Origin: DATGPD01 sp041398565
GTDB lineage: Bacteria > Planctomycetota > UBA1135 > UBA2386
Reading direction: 5' to 3'
Length of the DNA stretch: 64,000 nt
NCBI GenBank assembly: GCA_041398565.1
Contig: JAWKUN010000004.1
Coordinates: 1-64,000 of the forward strand
Position numbers and translations under genes: made by a program
Notes under the pieces: generated by a model
Databases searched by the model: none
The model's input: the letters and a program-made list of their open reading frames with translations, nothing else
What the model was told of the DNA's origin: nothing
Shown here: positions 8,284 to 16,105 of the stretch, in pieces
Position numbering within the stretch: position 1 is the stretch's first letter
Layout: every line of letters starts with the position of its first letter

Positions 8284-9183
8284 TCATGCCGCGTGCGCGT
8301 CGCGCGGTTCCACGTGCACGCGTACCGCGGTGACCCCAGGCATCGCCCGCCGAATCGCCTCCTCGGCGCGGTGGGCGATCTCGTGCCCCTCGGCCACCGT
8401 GAGGTGGCCGTCGACTTCGAGCACGAGGTCGACCTGATAGCGGCCGCCCATGGGCAAGACCTGAACCCGGCCGACGGCGCGCACGCCGTCGGCACGGGCG
8501 GCGTGCCAGGCTGCCATGGCGGCGACGTCGGGGGGTGCTCCGGCCATCAGCACGCGCAGGTTGTCGCGCACCGGCTTGGCGCCGAGCGCGAGGATGTAGA
8601 TGCCGATGAGCCCGCCGGCCAGGTCGTCGACACGGGGGTGCCCAGCGCGCGCCAGGAGGATGCCGACGAACGCGACCGCGCTGGTGACGACGTCGGCGCG
8701 ATGGTCGCGCGCCGACGCCAGGAGCGTCGGTGAGTTGGTGCGCTGGCCCACCCGGATCGAAGCGCGGTAGAGAGCTTCCTTGACGACGCCGGTGACCGCC
8801 GCAGCCCACAGCGCCATGGCTTGGGGAGCGACCTCGTGGGTCTCCTCGAACCAGGCGCGCACGCCCTCGAGACAGATGAACCCGCCGGTCGCGCACAGCA
8901 TCACGCCGAGGACGAGCCCGCCCAGGGCCTCGGCGTTCTCGTGGCCGTAGTGGTGGTCGTCGTCGGCCGGGACCCGGCCGATACGGAAGGCGACCCACGC
9001 GACGAACGTGGCGAAGACGTCGCCAGCCGAGTTGAAGGCGTCCGCCAGCAGAGCGCGCGAGCCGGAGAGCACTGCCACCGTGAACTTCAGGACGGCCAGG
9101 CCGACATTGGTCAGGAGGGCGACGAGCTGCAGGCTCACACGGCGGAATGTAGCCAGTCCGTCGTCGGGGTCGCTACCATCCAC
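8284..9183 (-). CDS. Cation diffusion facilitator (CDF) family metal transporter
   Basis: Exports divalent metals (Zn, Co, Fe or Mn) in exchange for protons across the inner membrane. The 299-aa protein has about six transmembrane segments. The TM2 metal site is in ADAFNSAGD, the histidine loop is HHYGHENAE, the TM5 site is SARDHRADVVTS, and the cytoplasmic C-terminal domain (about 205-299) ends in RVHVEPRD. Length is typical. GTG 9183 would start only 5 bp from the divergent ATG 9189, so an internal GTG at 9138 (VSLQLVALL) may be the true start; no ribosome site decides it. The metal specificity cannot be read from sequence. Confidence 0.9.
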   Translation of the reverse strand: MDGSDPDDGLATFRRVSLQLVALLTNVGLAVLKFTVAVLSGSRALLADAFNSAGDVFATFVAWVAFRIGRVPADDDHHYGHENAEALGGLVLGVMLCATGGFICLEGVRAWFEETHEVAPQAMALWAAAVTGVVKEALYRASIRVGQRTNSPTLLASARDHRADVVTSAVAFVGILLARAGHPRVDDLAGGLIGIYILALGAKPVRDNLRVLMAGAPPDVAAMAAWHAARADGVRAVGRVQVLPMGGRYQVDLVLEVDGHLTVAEGHEIAHRAEEAIRRAMPGVTAVRVHVEPRDAHAA

Positions 9184-9188
9184 GGGCG

Positions 9189-10091
9189 ATGTCCGACGAC
9201 CGGCGCCAGGGTTCGTTCTACCGCGTCAGCGACGACGAGAAGCGGCTCTTCGCGCGCGAGGGCTACGTCCACCTGCGCGGGGTCCTCAGCGACGAGGAAG
9301 TGGGCGAGCTCGAGACCGTCTACGACCGCTTCCTGCGCCGGGAGATCGAAGTGCCGGGCAAGGACTATTGCGACATGTCGGGCGAGTACGGGCGCGAGCC
9401 GGCGGACTTCGCCATCGTCAACGTCATGCTGCCCCGCCGCTACTGGCCGGCGTGGCAGGGCAACGTGTACGAGCGGCGGGCGGCCTCCATCGCCCAGCAG
9501 CTCTGCGGCGACGGGATGGCCATCGACTACGACCAGCTGCTGGCCAAGCGGCCACACGAGGCGAAGGCGGTGTTCGGGTGGCACCAGGACATGGCCTACT
9601 GGATCGACACCGCGGACCGACGCACGGCCACCTGCTGGCTGGCGATCGACCCTTCGACCCGCGAGAACGGCTGCATGCGCTTCGTCCCCGGCTCGCACCT
9701 CGAGGCACAGCTCAGGCCGCACCGACCGCTGCACGGCGACCGCGAGACGTCGCACACGCTGGTCACCGAGGTCGACCCGCAACGCGACGACGTGCGTCTG
9801 GCCGAGATCGCGCGGGGCGACATCACCGTCCACAACGAGCGCGTCCTGCACGGCTCGGGCGGCAACGACAGCGACGGCTGGCGGCGCGCCTACATCGTCG
9901 CGTTCCGCAGCGAAGCGACGATCGCCGAGGAGCGCCGCCGCGGTTTCACCCACAGCCACAACGACGAGACGCAGGTGAAGGACGCGGTGGGAATCGCCGG
10001 CGAGACCAAGCACTCCACCTGTGCTGCAAGGGCTGCGAATCGTCGCGTCGGGCGCGAATTCGGCCGTGTTGTTCCGTTGCCACAGAGCTGA
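9189..10091 (+). CDS. Phytanoyl-CoA dioxygenase (PhyH) family Fe(II)/2-oxoglutarate oxygenase
   Basis: A cytosolic hydroxylase fold that uses Fe(II), O2 and 2-oxoglutarate on an unknown small molecule. The iron facial triad is visible as the HxD in GWHQDMAYW (about residues 137-139) and a distal His in VLHGSGGN, followed by an Arg (WRRAYIV) expected to bind 2-oxoglutarate. GCMRFVPGSH is the usual family motif. The protein is 300 aa, normal for the family. The last ~22 residues (from about CAARAANRR) are encoded by a dispersed hairpin repeat at 10023-10081, so the natural C-terminus has probably been replaced or extended. The start is divergent from, and close to, the CDF gene. Confidence 0.9.
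   Translation: MSDDRRQGSFYRVSDDEKRLFAREGYVHLRGVLSDEEVGELETVYDRFLRREIEVPGKDYCDMSGEYGREPADFAIVNVMLPRRYWPAWQGNVYERRAASIAQQLCGDGMAIDYDQLLAKRPHEAKAVFGWHQDMAYWIDTADRRTATCWLAIDPSTRENGCMRFVPGSHLEAQLRPHRPLHGDRETSHTLVTEVDPQRDDVRLAEIARGDITVHNERVLHGSGGNDSDGWRRAYIVAFRSEATIAEERRRGFTHSHNDETQVKDAVGIAGETKHSTCAARAANRRVGREFGRVVPLPQS
10023..10081 (+). repeat. Dispersed hairpin repeat, copy 1 (inside the 3' end of the PhyH-like gene)
   Basis: This 59-bp segment matches 32185-32244 at about 52 positions, including a run of 25 identical bases at its start and an identical 12-base CGCGAATTCGGC. The core folds as CGAAT(10036-10040)-cgt-CGCG-tcggg-CGCG-a-ATTCG. The same stem is kept in the other copy although the loop sequence differs. 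It has replaced or extended the gene's 3' end: the stop codon lies at 10089-10091, just after it. The rest of the gap to 10274 holds no recognised gene. Confidence 0.8.
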
Positions 10092-10274
10092 CCAGGCCAC
10101 GCCCGAGCAGCCCTGGAAGCTCCAAGCAACAACAGCGCCGGCGGCCCCCTCTGGTCGGCGCTGCGCCGACATCAACCCTTTGGGTTGCGGCCGCCGGCCG
10201 CGCTAGGCACCAACGCTGTGAATCCGCGCGCGATCCGCGCGCCGTGTCCGCACCAGGGCCGACCCGGCGGCGTC

Positions 10275-13200
10275 CTACTTGCGCGTGGCCAGGAACTCGA
10301 CCACGTCGCGCAACTCGCGCTTGCCGAGGATCGCCGCCATCGGTGGCATGGCGGAGGCGGGCGGCGAACGGCTGGTCACGTCGTCCACGGCCACCTCGAC
10401 CTGGTCGCCGTCGGGCGTTTGGATGCACAGGACCTTGCCGTCGTCGCGGCGCAGGACCCCGGCAACCGGCTCGCCGCTGCGGCGCGTCACCACCACCGTG
10501 CCGTAGCCGTCGGCGATGCGGGCCTGCGGCAGCACCAGGGACTCGAGAATCTGCTCGCGACCGAGGCGTGCGCCCACGTGGTCGAGCGGCGGTCCGACGT
10601 TGCCGCCACTGTCGCCGAGAGCGTGGCAGCGCGTGCACACCGCGGCCTCGTGGTTCCAGAACAGGTGCTCGCCCTTCTTGGCGTCCCCACCCACCAGCGC
10701 CTCGCGCCAGGGGGCCAGGGGGTCGTCGGCGGCGCGCCCGGCGTCCAGGGCGGTCAGGCGCGCCTTGATCCGCGGGTCGTCGCGCTTCGCCGCAGCCTCC
10801 AGGAGATCGAGGCGCAGCTCCGGCGCCAGCTCGCCGGCGGTGCTCACCTCGAGCCAACGCAGGAGAGCCGAATCGGCCTCGGTCGCCTTGCACGTGCCGA
10901 GTGCAAGCAGCGCGTTCTGCTGCTCGTCGACGGGAGCGCTCGCCACCAGGGCGTCGAGGACCTTGACCGACATCGCCGGGTCCAGGCGGCTCACCACCCG
11001 CGTCGCGGCCTTGCGCAGGGTCGGGTCGTCGCTCGCCGCCAGGACGCTGGCAGCCGACGCGGCGCTCGAGGCACTGACCTTCTCGAGGGCGGCGAGCGCG
11101 GCCGCACGCGCGCCGCCGCTGCGCGCGGAGTCCCGCGCGAGGGCTTCGAGATCCGGAGCGACCTCCGCCAAGCCCAAGGCGCCCGCGGCACGGGCCGCGG
11201 CTCGGGCGACCCCGTCTTGCGCATCGCGCAGCAGGCGGGCGGCGTGCGGCGCCAACGCGGCTCGGGCCAGGTCCGGCCCGCGGTCGGCGATCGGCCGCCA
11301 CAGGTCTAGGATGCGGTCGCGCCCGCCGGGGTGTGCCCACTCCGCCAGAGCCGCGAGCGCCTGCTCGCGCATCTCGAGGACCGCGTCCGTGCACACGGCG
11401 AATGCCGCCAGCCGGTCGGCGCTGGCCGCATCACCGATTCGATGGCAGGCGGCGATGGCGCGCCGCAAGAACTCGGGGTCGCGGGCGCCGGCCCCTTCCA
11501 AGCGCTGCGCCAGGGCCGGCAACGCCTCCGCAATGGGCTGGTCGTAGACCGCACGCGCCGCCTCCAGAGCCACCGCTGGCAGGGCATCGTCGAGGAAGCG
11601 CGCTACCTCCGGACTGGCCAAGCGACGCAAGGCCACGCACAGCGCCAGGCGCACCGCCGGGCTCTCGTCGTCGGCATGGGCAGCGAGGGCTGCCGCATCG
11701 CGCACGCCGACCAGGCCCACGACACCCGCGTGACGCAGCCAGGGGTCGCGGTCGTCGTTGTCGGCGAGCATGCGCAGGAGCGGTGGCAGAGAGTCGGCGT
11801 TGCCGATCTCGCCGAGAGCCAACGCCGCCAACGAGCGGACGCGTGCGCTGCGGTCGCGCAGGCGACCGATCAGGGGGCGCAGGGCCTGCTCGTTGTGGGC
11901 GTCGCCGCACACGCGCGCCCACTGGCCGCGGATCTCGTGGTCGGCGTCCTCGGCGAGCGGCAGCAGGGGATCGAGGACGGCCGCCTGACCGCGCCGGGCG
12001 ACCTGGCCGAGCGCCCATATGGCATGGATGCGCGCCATGCGCGGCGCTGCCGGGCGCAACGCCAAATCGCGCAGCGCCGTGCGCACGGCGTCGTCGCCGG
12101 TCGCCAGCACGAGTTGCGCCTCGTGACGGACGCGCCGATCGGGGTGCCCGAGGAGATCGAGCAATTCGGCGGTCGACACTTTGCGCAGGTCGCTGGCCAA
12201 CAACTGCCTGGTCTGGGCCACGAGCGGGTCGCGCGCGTTCTCCGGCCGCTGTAGACGGTAGATCCTGCCCTTCATCGGCTGATCCCACCCCTCCGTCCAG
12301 TCGCTGATCCAGATGGCGCCATCGGGGCCGACGTCGACGTCGGTGGCGAGCACCGACCGTACGACCGGTCCTTCGCTGCACAGCTCGAAGCCGGCTCCCT
12401 TGGCCTCCAGGCGCAGCGCGAAGACTCCGCTGTTGGCGCTCGAACCGCGGAAGTCGCACAACAGGAAGTGGCGACGCCACCGCGGCGGCAGCCCGGTGCC
12501 GGGATCGAAACACAGACCGGACGGACCGGCGGCGTAGTTGTCGACAGGCGGATTGATGTAGGCCGCCTGACCTCGGAACGGCGGATGCCACAGCTTCTCG
12601 CGGTTCCACGGACCGCGGTCGCCCAGGGTCTGGTAGCCGATGCGCCAGCCGCAGTCGCCGCCCGGCAGCAGGTAGACGAAGCGCGCGCGGTCGCCGCCGT
12701 CGCTGTTGTTGTCGCCGGTGAACAGGTTGCCGAAATCGTCGAACGCCAGCTCCTGCGGGTTGCGCAGGCCCCGGTGGAAGACTTCGAGTCCGCTGCCGTC
12801 CAGCTCGCAGCGAAGCACGGCGCCCTCGTCCGGCACCTCGATGCGGCCGCCGGCGGTAGGCACCGAAAGGCCGCGGTCGCCGATGCTGAAGTAGAGGCGT
12901 CCGTCCGGCCCCACCACCAGTCCGTGCATGTCGTGGCCCAGCAGGGCCGTGTGCACGCCGAAGCCGTCGTGCAGGACCGTGCGTTGGTCGGCGCGCCCGT
13001 CGCCGTCGGTGTCGCGCAAGCGCCAGAGCTTGGGGATGCAGGTGAAGAACACGTCGCCGTGGTGCTCGAGCACGCCGGCGGCGATGCCGTCCTCGAGCTG
13101 GTGGAAGCCGTCAGCGAACACCTCGTCGTGGTCGGCCACACCGTCGTCGTCGGCGTCCCAAAGCAGGCGCACGCGCTCGTGCTCGCTGGTGAGCGAGGGC

Positions 13201-13577
13201 AGCTTGTCGGCGAACTCGCGCCGGTAGAGGGCGATGCGGTCCTCGACCGTGCGGCACGCGAGCTCCTGGTCGACCCAGGCCCGTCCGTACTTGCGGTTGT
13301 CAGTGACGCCCTTGTGCAGGCGGAACGTCTCCACGACGTAGACGCGCCCGTGCCCGTCGATCCAGAAGGCCACCGGGTTGGCGAGCTTCGGTTCGGCAGC
13401 CCACAGGCTCACCTCGAGGTCGTCGGGATGCACGAACTTGCGGAGCGCCAGCTCGCCTTCCTTCGACGGTCCGAGAATGGCAGGTCGGTAGGGCTCGTCC
13501 TGCGACGCCAATGCGCCAGCGAACGGCGCGGAGCACAGGGAGAGCGTGAGGAGGGCAAGCCTACGACAGCGCGGCAT
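10275..13577 (-). CDS. PVC-type membrane-bound dehydrogenase: beta-propeller, HEAT repeats, cytochrome c domain
   Basis: A 1100-aa exported protein of the planctomycete/verrucomicrobial family thought to oxidise sugars or other substrates in the periplasm and pass electrons to haem. A signal peptide (about 1-25) is followed by the PVC N-terminal region and six-bladed propeller (about 30-430; FVHPDDLEVSLWAAEPKLAN, GDNNSDGGDRARFVYLLPGGDCGWR). Alpha-helical HEAT-like repeats span about 440-940. The C-terminal cytochrome c has CTRCH at 981-985 and a distal methionine in SAMPPM near 1075-1080. The protein resembles the one at 25426-28377. Substrate is unknown. It probably starts at ATG 13577, and I and J (13608-15339) lie upstream in the same direction, 30 bp away. 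Confidence 0.92.
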   Translation of the reverse strand: MPRCRRLALLTLSLCSAPFAGALASQDEPYRPAILGPSKEGELALRKFVHPDDLEVSLWAAEPKLANPVAFWIDGHGRVYVVETFRLHKGVTDNRKYGRAWVDQELACRTVEDRIALYRREFADKLPSLTSEHERVRLLWDADDDGVADHDEVFADGFHQLEDGIAAGVLEHHGDVFFTCIPKLWRLRDTDGDGRADQRTVLHDGFGVHTALLGHDMHGLVVGPDGRLYFSIGDRGLSVPTAGGRIEVPDEGAVLRCELDGSGLEVFHRGLRNPQELAFDDFGNLFTGDNNSDGGDRARFVYLLPGGDCGWRIGYQTLGDRGPWNREKLWHPPFRGQAAYINPPVDNYAAGPSGLCFDPGTGLPPRWRRHFLLCDFRGSSANSGVFALRLEAKGAGFELCSEGPVVRSVLATDVDVGPDGAIWISDWTEGWDQPMKGRIYRLQRPENARDPLVAQTRQLLASDLRKVSTAELLDLLGHPDRRVRHEAQLVLATGDDAVRTALRDLALRPAAPRMARIHAIWALGQVARRGQAAVLDPLLPLAEDADHEIRGQWARVCGDAHNEQALRPLIGRLRDRSARVRSLAALALGEIGNADSLPPLLRMLADNDDRDPWLRHAGVVGLVGVRDAAALAAHADDESPAVRLALCVALRRLASPEVARFLDDALPAVALEAARAVYDQPIAEALPALAQRLEGAGARDPEFLRRAIAACHRIGDAASADRLAAFAVCTDAVLEMREQALAALAEWAHPGGRDRILDLWRPIADRGPDLARAALAPHAARLLRDAQDGVARAAARAAGALGLAEVAPDLEALARDSARSGGARAAALAALEKVSASSAASAASVLAASDDPTLRKAATRVVSRLDPAMSVKVLDALVASAPVDEQQNALLALGTCKATEADSALLRWLEVSTAGELAPELRLDLLEAAAKRDDPRIKARLTALDAGRAADDPLAPWREALVGGDAKKGEHLFWNHEAAVCTRCHALGDSGGNVGPPLDHVGARLGREQILESLVLPQARIADGYGTVVVTRRSGEPVAGVLRRDDGKVLCIQTPDGDQVEVAVDDVTSRSPPASAMPPMAAILGKRELRDVVEFLATRK

Positions 13578-13607
13578 GGGCCCAGTATGACGCCTGCCGC
13601 GTGGCGC

Positions 13608-14840
13608 TCAACGGCGTGCGACGAACTGGGGCAGGCGTGCGTCGATCTCGGCCGCCATGGCCTCGGCGTCGTGGTCGTGTAGCGCCTGGCGCAGCGCGCG
13701 GACGAGGTCGAGCAACGCCGGCGGCAGTTCGCCGGGAGCCACCTTCCAGACGTGCGCGGGTGCGCGCAGGGTGATCTGGACGTAGTCGCAGACGACGCTT
13801 CCGATCACGGCCCGCGGCTCGGGGTGCGCCCGCGCCGCTTCCTGCACCGCCGCCTCGAACGCAGCGCGGTCGTCCACCGGCAGGTCGACCCGACGGCCGC
13901 GATCGAGGTCGAAGTCGAAGCCGTCGGCCGTCCAGCGGACGAACAGGTCGCCGTGGCGGCACGAGCGGAACTCGATACCGCCGAGGTCGACTTCGTCGCC
14001 GCGTTCCCGCAGCGTCGGCATCTCGAGCTCGGCCCACGCAGCCATCTTGGCGATGGCGTCGCGGTTGCCGGCGAGCGACGCCGTTGGGCGGTAGCCGAAG
14101 TCGGTCTGGGCCGCAGCCGCCAGCGCACGCCATGCCTGCACGGCGAAGCGCCGGCCCCAGTCGTCGTCGAGAAACGCGCGGTCGTCCGCGACGGCCTCCA
14201 ACAAGACCGCGCGCGCCGACAGCTCACGCCGTTCCCACAGGTGCATGGCGAACATGACGCGCGCGCGCGGGTCGGGATCGGCGAGCACCGCTTTGGCCTC
14301 GTCCCACCCACGATCGCCGCGCTTGGCGAGGGCGAACGCGCCCTTGGCGCCGGCCACGCGGTAGAGGTGCGACGGGTCGCCGAGGGCCGAGCGGAACAGC
14401 TCCGCATCGGCCGCGCTCTCGCGCAGCGCCAGGCCAGTGAGAGCTTGAGCGCGCCAGTTGAACGCGGCGTCGGTTGCCCACTCGCGCAGCAGCGCGGTCG
14501 TCGCCTCGCTGCCCGTGCGGGCTTGCGCGATCGCGTCGACGAGCAGCATCGGCAGGCGATCCTTGCCGTGCGATTCGGCGTAGGCACGCAATGCCGGGAC
14601 GGCCGCATCACCCGACCGAGCCACTTCGTTGCTGGCGGCCCGCTGCAACGCGTAGCGCGGGCCCTCCACCGCCACTTTGACCTTGGCAACCCAGTCGGCG
14701 CCGCCGACGGTGGTGCCAGCTTCTTGGGCGCCGAGGCCGGCGGCCATGGCGACCAGGCACGCCAACGCGGCGCGGAGTTCGCAAGACTGGCCGTGTCCGG
14801 TGGTGCCGGCCGCCGAGCGCTCAGTGGATCTCGTCGACAT
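13608..14840 (-). CDS. Exported HEAT-like repeat protein of unknown function
   Basis: A roughly 410-aa protein. An Ala-rich export signal (LRAALACLVAMAAGLGAQ) lies near residues 24-41. Helical repeats with a HEAT character follow to about 230 (SGDAAVPALRAYAESH, ATTALLREWATDAAFNWRAQAL, DPSHLYRVAGAKGAFAL). The unassigned C-terminal half contains several charged strands. ATG 14840 overlaps the upstream DUF3299 gene by 20 bp, which suggests translational coupling; an ATG at 14870 is a longer alternative. The gene lies between the DUF3299 gene and the PVC dehydrogenase on one strand, so the three probably form an operon. No catalytic motif is recognised. Confidence 0.75.
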   Translation of the reverse strand: MSTRSTERSAAGTTGHGQSCELRAALACLVAMAAGLGAQEAGTTVGGADWVAKVKVAVEGPRYALQRAASNEVARSGDAAVPALRAYAESHGKDRLPMLLVDAIAQARTGSEATTALLREWATDAAFNWRAQALTGLALRESAADAELFRSALGDPSHLYRVAGAKGAFALAKRGDRGWDEAKAVLADPDPRARVMFAMHLWERRELSARAVLLEAVADDRAFLDDDWGRRFAVQAWRALAAAAQTDFGYRPTASLAGNRDAIAKMAAWAELEMPTLRERGDEVDLGGIEFRSCRHGDLFVRWTADGFDFDLDRGRRVDLPVDDRAAFEAAVQEAARAHPEPRAVIGSVVCDYVQITLRAPAHVWKVAPGELPPALLDLVRALRQALHDHDAEAMAAEIDARLPQFVARR

Positions 14841-15339
14841 CGAGGTAGTAGAGCCCGACCACTTCCTCACCCTCCTTCTCTTCGCCGACGTACAGCGTGC
14901 CCGTGACCTTGACGATCCCGGGCAACAGCTTGGTGGTCTCGCCGTCGGGCATCGCGCAGTACACGATCTCGTTCAGCTTGGGTGTGCCCTGGCAGCCGCA
15001 GGCATCGTTGATCAGGAGGAAATACGTCAGGTCGGTCTCGCCGTCGGTCTCGGGCTGCATGAAGCCCTGCACCATGACCGTCTTGCCGTCGAGCGCCGTG
15101 ACCTCGGCGGGCAGAGTCATGCCCGGTTGGAAGTCGAAGCCGGCCAGGGTGGTGAAGGAGGTCTCCACCGGGTCCTCTCCACGCGGCACGAAGCTCAGGC
15201 AGGCGAGGGCGAGAGCAGTGGTCGCCGCACGGCGGACGCCACGCAGGCGCGTGCGACTGCGCGTTGCACACCCATCGGAACCGGGGTTGCCGGGAAGGTC
15301 GGCGTCCCGAAGACATTCGTCGGCGTGCGGGAGGCTCAT
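14821..15339 (-). CDS. DUF3299 family exported protein
   Basis: A 172-aa protein matching the DUF3299 pattern in its last ~110 residues: GKTVMVQGFMQPE, LTYFLLINDACGCQG, LNEIVYCAMP and VTGTLYVGEE ending in YLDVDEI. The Cys pair in ACGCQ sits where family members have a conserved Cys-containing loop. Upstream, RAATTALALACLSFVP looks like an export signal preceded by a long, poorly conserved N-terminus. ATG 15339 is a guess among several starts, and a shorter product is likely. Function is unknown; members are often linked to periplasmic metal or redox proteins (family-level inference). It overlaps the next gene by 20 bp. Confidence 0.75.
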   Translation of the reverse strand: MSLPHADECLRDADLPGNPGSDGCATRSRTRLRGVRRAATTALALACLSFVPRGEDPVETSFTTLAGFDFQPGMTLPAEVTALDGKTVMVQGFMQPETDGETDLTYFLLINDACGCQGTPKLNEIVYCAMPDGETTKLLPGIVKVTGTLYVGEEKEGEEVVGLYYLDVDEIH

Positions 15340-15693
15340 GCGTCGGGTCGGGAGTCTAGCCGGGCCTGCCCGGGGACGCACCCCGGGGTCGAAACAGCCC
15401 GCGTCGCCGGATCGGTGAGGAGCGCGCAGTGCACCGACTGGCGGGTGACCGATGGCGTGCCCGTTGGCGCCGCGCCGCTGCCATGGAAGGACCCGACCCC
15501 AGGCGAGAGGGAGCCGGCCGGCGCACGCGGCCGCTCGTTCGGCGCTCGCCTACTCCCCCGCCATCGCCTCGCCTGGCGCGGACCGGAGCCGTCTGCGCGA
15601 CGACTTTGGCCGGAAGGGCCGCCGGGAGAGCAAGGAACGCTTGACCAGACGGCGGGTCGCTCCGGACAATCCCGGCCTTCGTTTCCTGAGCCG

Positions 15694-15801
15694 ATGCCGA
15701 ACTCCAAGACCCAAGCCGTCCGTCGCAAGCACCACAAGCACATCAAGCGCATGAAGCGCAAGGCCAAGGAGCTGCGCGAGGCCGGACAGAAGAAGAGCTG
15801 A
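15694..15801 (+). CDS. 35-aa highly basic small protein, possibly ribosome-associated (COX24/AURKAIP1-like)
   Basis: A complete small gene from ATG 15694. More than a third of its residues are Lys, Arg or His, with an uninterrupted RRKHHKHIKRMKRKAKELRE core predicted to be one amphipathic RNA-binding helix. Such short Lys/Arg helices resemble the bacterial AURKAIP1/COX24 (DUF1713) proteins and other small ribosomal subunit proteins, but the match is by character rather than by a specific motif. It stands alone, with a GC-palindrome and hairpin immediately downstream (15806-15864). No strong ribosome site is present. A chance reading frame is unlikely, because this composition is unlike the shadow frames nearby. 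Confidence 0.6.
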   Translation: MPNSKTQAVRRKHHKHIKRMKRKAKELREAGQKKS

Positions 15802-15805
15802 GTTC

Positions 15806-15864
15806 GCGGCGCCGCGGCGCCGCGTGCCTGAGAGGCCTGGAGGTCTGCGCCTCCACGCCAGGCC
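15806..15864 (+). terminator. Perfect 18-bp GC palindrome followed by a long hairpin; start of a 304-bp gene-free gap
   Basis: GCGGCGCC-GC-GGCGCCGC (15806-15823) begins 4 nt after the stop codon of the 35-aa gene. A second structure pairs GGCCTGG (15834-15840) with CCAGGCC (15858-15864), with an inner GGAGG/CCTCC stem. Neither is followed by a T-run, so termination is likely but not proven. The remainder of the gap to 16105 contains no gene that I can see; it should hold the promoter of the signalling operon. Confidence 0.5.
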
Positions 15865-16105
15865 GCGATTCCTGAAAAGCAGAGACAGCCAGATCGGGAC
15901 CGAGCCCGGAACGCGGGACGTCGGGGGTGCGCCCGGCGCCCTTCACCCCGCCGGTGTGTCGCACGCTCGTGCGCTGTTTCGGCCGGTGGCCACGATCGCC
16001 AGCCGTCCGTAGCGGAGTCGCTCAAACCGGAGCCGCCGCCTGCCGATAGACCCCTCGGTTCGTGGAGAGGCGGTCGCGGCCTGTATGCGCGCGGCCGAGG
16101 CCGGG

